Positions 57,694-64,000 of a stretch of DNA of 64,000 bases are shown one piece after another. Both the position numbers and the translations under genes were made by a program. Numbering within the stretch: the first letter of the stretch is position 1; each line of letters opens with the position of its first letter. The notes under the pieces are model-generated. The model was given only the letters and a program-made list of their open reading frames with translations, did not search any database and was not told the DNA's origin. Source of the DNA: Streptosporangium lutulentum (GTDB taxonomy: Bacteria > Actinomycetota > Actinomycetes > Streptosporangiales > Streptosporangiaceae); the NCBI RefSeq assembly GCF_030811455.1, contig NZ_JAUSQU010000001.1, positions 1 through 64,000 on the forward strand, written 5' to 3'.

Positions 57694-58827
57694 TCATGCG
57701 AGCACCCCCGCGGCGCGGAGCTTGGCGGCGGCCTCGTCGGACAGGCCCCAGGAGGAGAGGTCCGCCAGCCGGGTGGCGGGTGAGAGGTCCTGCTCGGGCG
57801 TGCCGAGCAGGCGCGGGGAGGGGGCGGGCTGCCGGACGCCGCCGACCTCGACGAACGTGCCGCGGGCCTTGTTGTGCGGATGGCCGGCGGCCTCACCCAT
57901 CTCCAGCACGGGGGAGACGCACGCGTCCGTGCCGTCGAACACGGCCTCCCACTCGGCCCGGGTCCTGGATCTGAACGCCTCGGCCAGTCGCTCGCGCAGT
58001 GCGGGCCACTGCGACCTGTCGTCGCGGTCGGGCAGGTCCGTCAGGCCCATCAGCGAGACCATCTCCGCCCAGAACTGCGGCTCCAGCGAGCCGACCGCCA
58101 GGAACCCGCCGTCGGCGGTCTCGTAGGTGTCGTACATCGGCGCGCCGGTGTCGAGCAGGTTCGTGCCGCGGGGGCCCCAGAAACCGCTCTGGACGCCGTG
58201 GTAGAACATCGCGAACAGCGTCGCGGCCCCGTCCACCATGGCCGCGTCGATCACCCGGCCCTCGTCGGTCCGCTCCCGCTCCAGCAGCGCCAGCAGCACG
58301 CCGTACGCCAGCATGAGACCGCCGCCGGCGAAGTCGCCGAGGATGTTGATCGGCGGGGTCGGCTTCTCGCCCTCGCGGCCCAGCATCGACAGGATGCCGG
58401 AGATCGCGATGTAGTCGATGTCGTGCCCGGCGGTGGACGCCAGCGGGCCTTCCTGGCCCCAGCCGGTCATCCGCCCGTAGACCAGGCGCGGGTTGACCGC
58501 GTGCAGGTCGGCGGGGCCGATGCCGAGCCGCTCCGCGACCCCGGGCCGGAAGACCTCGATGACCACGTCGGCGCCCCTGGCCAGTTCCTTGAGCGCGGCC
58601 ACGCCCTCGGGGGACTTCAGGTCCAGCCCGATCGTCCGTTTGCCCCGGTCCATCACGTCGGCGCGGGGCTTGTCCCCGGCCGCGGCGACGGCTCCGACGC
58701 GATCCACCCGCAACACCTCCGCGCCGTGGTCGGCGAGCATCATCCCGGCGAACGGCCCGGGGGCCAGTCCGGCGAGTTCGAGCACGCGAACTCCGGCCAG
58801 CGGGCCCTTCCTGGTCACGCGCTCCAT
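57694..58827 (-). CDS. CoA transferase family III, alpha-methylacyl-CoA racemase-like
   Basis: 377 residues from ATG 58827, six bases after GAGGAG; the frame to 58947 is unsupported. Family features: [20 protein letters not shown] at the N-terminus, [39 protein letters not shown] (catalytic His/Asp region of AMACR) and [16 protein letters not shown]. Racemises 2-methyl-branched acyl-CoA for beta-oxidation of branched or sterol side-chain acids, or transfers CoA. Standard length. Divergent from the kinase gene. Confidence 0.85.
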   Translation of the reverse strand: MERVTRKGPLAGVRVLELAGLAPGPFAGMMLADHGAEVLRVDRVGAVAAAGDKPRADVMDRGKRTIGLDLKSPEGVAALKELARGADVVIEVFRPGVAERLGIGPADLHAVNPRLVYGRMTGWGQEGPLASTAGHDIDYIAISGILSMLGREGEKPTPPINILGDFAGGGLMLAYGVLLALLERERTDEGRVIDAAMVDGAATLFAMFYHGVQSGFWGPRGTNLLDTGAPMYDTYETADGGFLAVGSLEPQFWAEMVSLMGLTDLPDRDDRSQWPALRERLAEAFRSRTRAEWEAVFDGTDACVSPVLEMGEAAGHPHNKARGTFVEVGGVRQPAPSPRLLGTPEQDLSPATRLADLSSWGLSDEAAAKLRAAGVLA

Positions 58828-59029
58828 CGACATCTCCTCAGGTGCGATTTCGGCTCCGGTCCGGTACGACGTAGGCAAGCAATCACTTGGCTGCCCGCGA
58901 CCGTGCCTCCACGGCCAAGTAGAACAACATTCGGCTTTCTGTGGCAAGACATCCCCCTTGAGGCCCCGTGGCCCTCAGGCTGTATGGGAAACTTGCGCCC
59001 TCTCTGAACGAGGTCTAGGGGTAATTGAG

Positions 59030-60685
59030 ATGACATATCCGCACAGTGAACGGGTGGTCGCTGGGCGTTATCGATTGCTGCGAGAGCTTGGCCGAGGCGG
59101 CATGGGGGTGGTGTGGGAGGGATACGACACCCTCCTCAACCGCTCGGTCGCGGTCAAGGAGGTACTGCTTCCGCCGAACCTCTCCCCGGCCGAGTACCAG
59201 CTCCAGCTGACCCGCACCTCGCGCGAGGCCAGGACCGCCGCCCGGCTCAATCACCACGGCATCGTGGCGATCTACGACGTGGCGGAGCAGGACGACCGCC
59301 CGTGGATCATCATGGAGCTGGTCAGGGCCCGCGGGCTGGACGAGGTCGGGCCGTTGTCCGTGCAGCAGGTCGCCGGCATCGGCCGCCAGGTGCTGTCGGC
59401 CCTGCGGGCGGCACACGAGGCGGGCATCCTGCACCGCGACGTCAAACCCAGCAACATCCTCCTCGACGCCGAGGGTCGCGCCGTGCTCTCCGACTTCGGC
59501 ATCGCCACCATCGAGGGCGACAGCTCCCTGACGCAGACCGGCATGGTGACGGGCTCGCCGAGTTTCCTGCCTCCGGAACGCGCCATGGGCGTCGAGGCGG
59601 GTCCCTGGTCCGACCTGTGGGCACTCGGCGCGACCCTCTACGCGGCCCTGGTGGGCCACGGTCCCTTCGAGCGCCGCGACGCCATCTCCACCCTCGGCGC
59701 CCTGCTCACCGAGGAGCCCGACTTCAGCCGGGTGCCCCCGGCGATGCGGGAGGTGCTCTCGGGCATGCTCCAGCGCGAGCCCGCCCACCGCCTGACCGCC
59801 GAGCAGGCCGACATGCTGCTGGCACTGGTGAGCAGCGACCCGTCGGCGGCGGCTCGCCGTACCGGTGACTGGGAGGCGCGGAACGCCGGGCACGCCACGA
59901 ACACCGGGCGCGTCACGAACGCCGGGCGTGCCACGCACGCCGGGACCGCGCCGAACGCCGCCGCGGCGCCGCACGGCCGCCGGCGGCCCCGGAGCCGGAG
60001 CCGGATCCCGCTGATCGTGGCGGCCGTGGTGATCCTGGCGGCGGGAGGCGGCGCCGTGGCGATGGCGATGACGGGGTCGGAGGAGCCCGTCGCGCAGGCG
60101 GAACCGGCCCCGGTCCCGTCCGCCGCCGAGTCCGAGAAGGCGGAGAAGCCGTCGGAGAAGCCGAGCCCCTCGCCCACCCCCAAGCCCTCGAAGACCGTGG
60201 TCGCCGAGTCCGGGCCGCAGCTGAAGGTGTGGCAGGCGAAGGCGCCGCAGAACTGGTCCATCCGGTATCCGGCCGGCTGGACCGGGGACTGGGCGCCCAC
60301 GGGCTACACCCAGTGGTTACGCCGGGACGGAGCCGCGCACATGTCGGTCGAGGTGCTCGACGGCTCGCTGGACAGCCTGGAATCGCTTCAGGCGAGCGTC
60401 AAGGACAACGTGACGCGGTGGAGCGACGTCCTGGCGGAGGACACGAGGAAGATCCCCCTGGCCTACGGCTCCGGGCTTGAGTGGGAGTTCACCTGGACGA
60501 TGAAGGACAGCGGCGGGGCGGCGTGGGCCACCGCTGGGGTGGAATATCACGAAGTGCAAAGGTTTGTCGCAGTTGGCGATACGGTGATGGTGCTCAGCTG
60601 GACCACTGACAGCACTCAGTGGAGCAGCCAGCAGGGCCTGATGAACCGCGTGTTCGACAGTTTCCACCCCCGCGGAGGCGAGTGA
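59030..60685 (+). CDS. Membrane-anchored Ser/Thr protein kinase
   Basis: 551 residues from ATG 59030 (AGGGG nine bases upstream); the upstream frame is a shadow. Kinase domain about 10-275: glycine loop GRGGMGVV, Lys43, catalytic loop HRDVKPSN (Asp137), DFG at 155-157 and an activation segment with Thr residues (SSLTQTGMVTGSPSF). A basic juxtamembrane linker with TNTGRVTNAGRATHAG repeats is followed by one membrane segment (about 322-343), a Pro/Ser/Lys linker and an outside domain of about 150 residues (WSIRYPAGWTGDW; FVAVGDTVMVLSWTT) of PsbP-like appearance. It is a receptor-type kinase without PASTA repeats; ligand and targets unknown. Confidence 0.92.
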   Translation: MTYPHSERVVAGRYRLLRELGRGGMGVVWEGYDTLLNRSVAVKEVLLPPNLSPAEYQLQLTRTSREARTAARLNHHGIVAIYDVAEQDDRPWIIMELVRARGLDEVGPLSVQQVAGIGRQVLSALRAAHEAGILHRDVKPSNILLDAEGRAVLSDFGIATIEGDSSLTQTGMVTGSPSFLPPERAMGVEAGPWSDLWALGATLYAALVGHGPFERRDAISTLGALLTEEPDFSRVPPAMREVLSGMLQREPAHRLTAEQADMLLALVSSDPSAAARRTGDWEARNAGHATNTGRVTNAGRATHAGTAPNAAAAPHGRRRPRSRSRIPLIVAAVVILAAGGGAVAMAMTGSEEPVAQAEPAPVPSAAESEKAEKPSEKPSPSPTPKPSKTVVAESGPQLKVWQAKAPQNWSIRYPAGWTGDWAPTGYTQWLRRDGAAHMSVEVLDGSLDSLESLQASVKDNVTRWSDVLAEDTRKIPLAYGSGLEWEFTWTMKDSGGAAWATAGVEYHEVQRFVAVGDTVMVLSWTTDSTQWSSQQGLMNRVFDSFHPRGGE

Positions 60686-61007
60686 CGTGTTCCTGGAAGC
60701 CGACACGGCCCGGAAGGCGATCGACCCGCCCCCCGGCTGCGGCGCCCGCCGCGCACGGCGAGGCGGCACCGCGGGCCACTCGCAGCCCGATCGACCGCGT
60801 GCTGGATAATTCGAAGGACGCGGTGGGTGGCCGCCCCGTGACCGTGACGAGCACGATCGGCGGGGTGGATCCGACCGTCCGGCGTCGTTCCCCAGGGACA
60901 CGTCCATAGAGTTTTCTCGTGTTTAACGCGCCCTGCCTGGTTCCGGAGACATCCGAGATATACCGTGCTAGGGCGATCTTTTGATGAAGGTCATGGGGGT
61001 GATTACT
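60686..61007. other. Spacer between kinase gene and tmsA
   Basis: No gene is supported. A TATACC hexamer at 60959-60964 could be the -10 of the tmsAB operon. The short frame 60619-60909 has no recognisable domain. Confidence 0.5.
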
Positions 61008-62375
61008 GTGCAACAGATGACACAGATGTCGGCGCACCGGCGGGCAGTGGAACAGATCAGAGAGTCCTACGCCGCCATCCCCGCCGACGCGGTGCCTCGG
61101 CTGGCCAAGGCCACCACGAACCTGTTCCGGTTCCGGGAGGGCGTGAAGGCGGCGAAGCTGTCGGCCCGGGACCTGGATCAGGTCATCGAGGTCGACCCGA
61201 TTACCATGACCGCCGAGGTCCAGGGCATGACGACCTACGAGCATCTGGTGGACGCCACGTTGGCGCACGGGCTCATGCCGTACGTCGTGCCGCAACTGAA
61301 GACCATCACGCTCGGCGGCGCGGTGACGGGGCTGGGCATCGAGTCCAGCAGCTTCAGGGACGGCTTACCGCACGAGTCGGTGGAGGAGCTGGAGATCCTC
61401 ACCGGCGACGGCCGGATCGTCGTGGCCCGCGACGACAACGAGCACCGCGACCTGTTCCGGGCCTTCCCCAACTCCTACGGCACGCTGGGCTACGCGCTGC
61501 GGATCCGGATCAAGCTCAGGGCCGTGCAGCCGTACGTCCGGCTGAGCCACATCCCCTTCGCCGACGCCGACAAGTGCATGCTCGCCATGAAGGAGATCTG
61601 CGAGAGCGGCGAGCACGAGGGGGAGCCGGTCGACTTCGTGGACGGCACGTTCTTCGGCCCGGGTGAGCTCTACATCACCGTCGGGCGCTTCGCCGAGCGT
61701 GCCCCGTACCTGTCGGACTACACCGGTATGCGCATCTACTACCGGTCGATCCAGACCAGGTCCCGCGACTGGCTGACCGTTCGCGACTACCTGTGGCGCT
61801 GGGACACCGACTGGTTCTGGTGCTCGCGCGCCTTCGGCGTGCAGGGGGCGCTCGTACGCTCGCTGATGCCGCGCAAGTGGATGCGCTCCGACGTCTACCG
61901 CAAGCTCGTCGGACTCGACCAGAAATACGGCGTGATCGCCCGGGTGGACCGCTGGCGCGGCCTGCCCATGCAGGAGTCGGTCATCCAGGACATCGAGGTG
62001 CCCGTTGAGCGCGGCGCCGAGTTCCTGGAGTTCTTCCATGGCAAGGTCGGCATGGCTCCGGTCTGGATGTGTCCGCTGAAGTCCAACGGTGAGTGGCCGC
62101 TCTACCCGCTGGAGCAGGGGCGGTTGTATGTGAACTTTGGCTTCTGGGGTATGGTCCCTCTGCCCCGAGGCCAGTTCGACGGCTACTACAACCGTCTCAT
62201 CGAGCACCAGGTGCACGAGCTGGAGGGGCACAAGTCGCTGTACTCCACATCGTTCTATCCCCCGGACGAATTCTGGAAGTTTTATAACGGAAACGCCTAT
62301 TGGCCGGTCAAGCGGGCATACGACGGTGGTGGCCGGTTGCTCGACCTCTACGACAAATGTGTACGGGGGCGTTAG
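61008..62375 (+). CDS. tmsA: FAD-dependent oxidoreductase of 10-methyl fatty acid synthesis
   Basis: 455 residues if GTG 61008 is the start (GGGGGTG six bases upstream); TTG 60981 and ATG 60984/60993 are in frame. PCMH-type FAD domain: DLDQVIEVDPITMTAEVQGM, PQLKTITLGGAVTGLGIESS, RDGLPHESVEELEILTGDG, then YGTLGYALRIRIKL. The C-terminal part carries the DWARF1-like sterol-reductase-related region. It lies 13 bases before the methyltransferase gene. The pair matches TmsA/TmsB (BfaB/UfaA1), which add a methyl group at C10 of oleoyl chains and reduce the resulting methylene, giving 10-methylstearate (tuberculostearate). The oxidoreductase performs the reduction step. Confidence 0.82.
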   Translation: MQQMTQMSAHRRAVEQIRESYAAIPADAVPRLAKATTNLFRFREGVKAAKLSARDLDQVIEVDPITMTAEVQGMTTYEHLVDATLAHGLMPYVVPQLKTITLGGAVTGLGIESSSFRDGLPHESVEELEILTGDGRIVVARDDNEHRDLFRAFPNSYGTLGYALRIRIKLRAVQPYVRLSHIPFADADKCMLAMKEICESGEHEGEPVDFVDGTFFGPGELYITVGRFAERAPYLSDYTGMRIYYRSIQTRSRDWLTVRDYLWRWDTDWFWCSRAFGVQGALVRSLMPRKWMRSDVYRKLVGLDQKYGVIARVDRWRGLPMQESVIQDIEVPVERGAEFLEFFHGKVGMAPVWMCPLKSNGEWPLYPLEQGRLYVNFGFWGMVPLPRGQFDGYYNRLIEHQVHELEGHKSLYSTSFYPPDEFWKFYNGNAYWPVKRAYDGGGRLLDLYDKCVRGR

Positions 62376-62388
62376 GGAGGTTGATTCT

Positions 62389-63648
62389 GTGTTGCTTGCA
62401 GAAATCTTCGAGAAGGTCATGGGGCCTGAGGCGGACGTCCGCTTCATCGCCTACGACGGAAGCAAGGCCGGGCCGGTCAGCGCGGACATCAGCATCGAGG
62501 TGAAGAGCCCCGTCGCCGTAGCCTACCTGGCGCAGGCCCCCGGCGAGTTGGGGCTCGCCAGGGCCTACGTGTCAGGGCACATCGACGTCCACGGCGACGT
62601 CTACTCGCTGCTGTCCCGGATGTGGTCGCTCACCATGAATGACCTTCCGATGAGCCAGAAGGCGGCGGCGGTGCGCGCTCTCGGCGTACGGCCGCTGCTG
62701 AAGCGGGTGCCGCCGCCTCCCCAGGAGATGCGGCGCAGCATGCTGGCCAAGATGGGCAGCCGGCACGCCAAACAGCGTGACGCCGAGGCCATCCACCATC
62801 ACTACGACGTGTCCAACAAGTTCTACTCGTGGGTGCTCGGCCCGTCCATGGCCTACACCTGTGCCGTCTTCCCCAGCGAGGAGTCCACGCTGGAGGAGGC
62901 GCAGTACGCCAAGTTCGACCTGGTCGCCCGCAAGCTGGACCTGAAGCCCGGCATGCGTCTGCTGGACGTCGGCTGCGGCTGGGGCGGCATGGTCATCCAC
63001 GCCGCCCGTGAGTACGGGGTGAAGGCCCTGGGCGTCACCCTCTCGCGCCAGCAGGCCGAGTGGGGGCAGAAGGCCATCGCCGAGGCGGGGCTCGGCGAGC
63101 TGGCCGAGGTCCGCTACATGGACTACCGGGACGTCAAGGAGACCGACTTCGACGCCGTCAGCTCGATCGGCCTGACCGAGCACATCGGCAAGGAGCAACT
63201 GCCGTTCTACTTCCGGTTCCTCTACGACAAGCTCGTCCCGGGCGGCCGGCTGCTCAACCACTGCATCACCCGGCCGACGGGCACCGAGAAGACCATCAAC
63301 ACCAAGGGTTTTATCAACCGTTACGTCTTCCCCGACGGGGAGCTGGAGTCGGTGGGTTACCTCGTCCGTCAGATGGAGGATCTCGGCTTTGAGATCCGTC
63401 ACGAGGAGAACCTGCGCGAGCACTACGCCGAGACCCTCCGTTACTGGTGCGCCAACCTCGACGAGCACTGGGACGAGGCGGTCGAGGAGGTCGGCGAGGG
63501 CAGGGCCAGGGTCTGGCGGCTCTACATGGCCGGCTGCGTGGTCGGCTTCGAACGCAACAAGATCCAGCTCCACCAGCTTCTCGGGGTGAAACTCGACTCC
63601 GAAGGCAAAGCTCACATGCCCCTCCGCCCCTCGCTCGACTGGCCCTGA
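62389..63648 (+). CDS. tmsB: SAM-dependent methyltransferase (cyclopropane synthase family) of 10-methyl fatty acid synthesis
   Basis: 419 residues from GTG 62389 with GGGAGG eight bases upstream; the longer frame from 62137 is a shadow of tmsA. N-terminal lipid-binding domain about 1-120 (includes LARAYVSGHIDVHGDVY), then the methyltransferase: HHYDVSNKFYSWVLGPSMAY, SAM site LDVGCGWGG (192-200), SSIGLTEHIG in place of the usual VEHVG and FINRYVFPDGELES. Coupled to tmsA, it probably methylates the oleic double bond in phospholipids. The C-terminal HLPLR-like tail is typical. Confidence 0.85.
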   Translation: MLLAEIFEKVMGPEADVRFIAYDGSKAGPVSADISIEVKSPVAVAYLAQAPGELGLARAYVSGHIDVHGDVYSLLSRMWSLTMNDLPMSQKAAAVRALGVRPLLKRVPPPPQEMRRSMLAKMGSRHAKQRDAEAIHHHYDVSNKFYSWVLGPSMAYTCAVFPSEESTLEEAQYAKFDLVARKLDLKPGMRLLDVGCGWGGMVIHAAREYGVKALGVTLSRQQAEWGQKAIAEAGLGELAEVRYMDYRDVKETDFDAVSSIGLTEHIGKEQLPFYFRFLYDKLVPGGRLLNHCITRPTGTEKTINTKGFINRYVFPDGELESVGYLVRQMEDLGFEIRHEENLREHYAETLRYWCANLDEHWDEAVEEVGEGRARVWRLYMAGCVVGFERNKIQLHQLLGVKLDSEGKAHMPLRPSLDWP

Positions 63649-63900
63649 AGCCCAGTGCCCTGAAACATGGCGTTTTAACGTATTTCGTTTTGACGTGCAG
63701 GGCGCTGACTCACAGGACAGCGAGCAAGGCGGTATCCGGGCGTAGTTCGTCCTGAACCGTGTGCGCCCCTTTCCACGAGGTCCTCGTGGAAAGGGGCGCA
63801 CACGTCTGTTACCCGATGATCCGCTCGCCCGGGGAACGATTCCTCCTTCATCACCCGCGCCGGGTGATAAGGATGCTTCCGGCGGGGTAGTGCCCAGCCT
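63649..63900. other. Spacer after tmsB
   Basis: Holds the strong terminator at 63758-63804 and no recognisable coding sequence; a minus-strand frame (63965-63675) has no domain and spans the hairpin, so it is rejected. Confidence 0.5.
63758..63804 (+). terminator. Strong hairpin terminator of tmsAB
   Basis: 47-base near-perfect inverted repeat with 23-bp arms (CGTGTGCGCCCCTTTCCACG ... CGTGGAAAGGGGCGCACACG) joined by a single T, so the loop uses the innermost bases; a short T-containing stretch follows. Confidence 0.85.
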
Positions 63901-64000
63901 ATGAACGGGGAGTGGCAGGGGAGTCCTGCCTGGTGCGGTGAGGTCTGCGGGGAGTTCGTCGCCACGGTGGAGTCAGGACGGCTGGACCTCCCGTTGCCCG
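63901..64000 (+). CDS. Possible start of an acyl-CoA dehydrogenase-like gene (cut by window edge)
   Basis: ATG 63901 opens a frame that reaches the edge without a stop: MNGEWQGSPAWCGEVCGEFV then SGRLDLPLP. The end recalls the N-terminus of actinomycete acyl-CoA dehydrogenase-like proteins (…LPLPGSG). No clear ribosome-binding site; only 33 codons are visible. Confidence 0.3.
   Translation, partial: MNGEWQGSPAWCGEVCGEFVATVESGRLDLPLP

Noticed and set aside
63675-63965. 96-aa minus-strand frame at the right edge
   Set aside because: Spans the strong tmsAB terminator hairpin and has no domain.

Overview
The window is about 64 kb of very G+C-rich DNA with actinomycete traits: GTG starts, tight ATGA/GTGA overlaps, several apparently leaderless genes, perfect U-less hairpin terminators, CebR-like LacI operators and a tmsAB pair for 10-methyl-branched fatty acids. 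A filamentous actinomycete of the Streptosporangiaceae type (Streptosporangium, Nonomuraea and relatives) is the most likely source; this is inference from gene content.

Layout. 1-5 kb: 3' part of a selenium-binding-protein/methanethiol-oxidase gene, a secreted collagen-like Gly-X-Y protein encoded by extremely repetitive DNA, and a TetR-regulator remnant. 5.4-13.3 kb: four consecutive genes for exported proteins that all carry F5/8-type C (CBM32-like) modules: a GH16 endo-beta-1,3-glucanase, a glucose/sorbosone-dehydrogenase-like protein, a ThuA-domain protein and a DUF1996 protein. 13.6-15.4 kb: a VWA lipoprotein and tRNA-Ala(GGC). 15.8-22.5 kb (minus strand): a complete Dpp/Opp-type peptide ABC transporter whose DppB-like subunit carries an unusual internal membrane insertion. 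23-34.5 kb: MFS transporter, Pth2-like hydrolase, DUF3616, FtsH, Maf, EI24, DUF4192 and small unknowns. 34.5-39.6 kb: RlpA-like protein, ATP-dependent ligase LigB, FKBP isomerase and an SDR, separated by repeat-rich spacers. 39.6-51.7 kb: two sugar-uptake loci. Each has a binding protein and two permeases but no ATPase, plus a GH1 beta-glucosidase and a LacI regulator; the two GH1-LacI cassettes face each other as an inverted paralogous pair. 51.7-64 kb: stress protein, GuaB1, effector-binding protein, XRE/membrane pair, ABC-2 exporter, AMACR-like CoA transferase, Ser/Thr kinase, and tmsA-tmsB.

How the genes may work together. Eight copies of a GAGCGCTC-centred palindrome lie in front of the GH16 gene and both sugar loci. 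Three of the promoters share one layout: TTGACA, a CAATCT/CAATTC -10, then the palindrome about 5-6 bases later. This suggests a single LacI-controlled beta-glucan regulon. In this reading the secreted GH16 enzyme cuts beta-1,3-glucan, two ABC importers (probably powered by a shared MsiK-type ATPase encoded elsewhere) take up the oligosaccharides, and two cytoplasmic GH1 enzymes release glucose. The oxidoreductase-like and ThuA proteins beside the glucanase may add an extracellular sugar-modification step, but nothing visible proves that.
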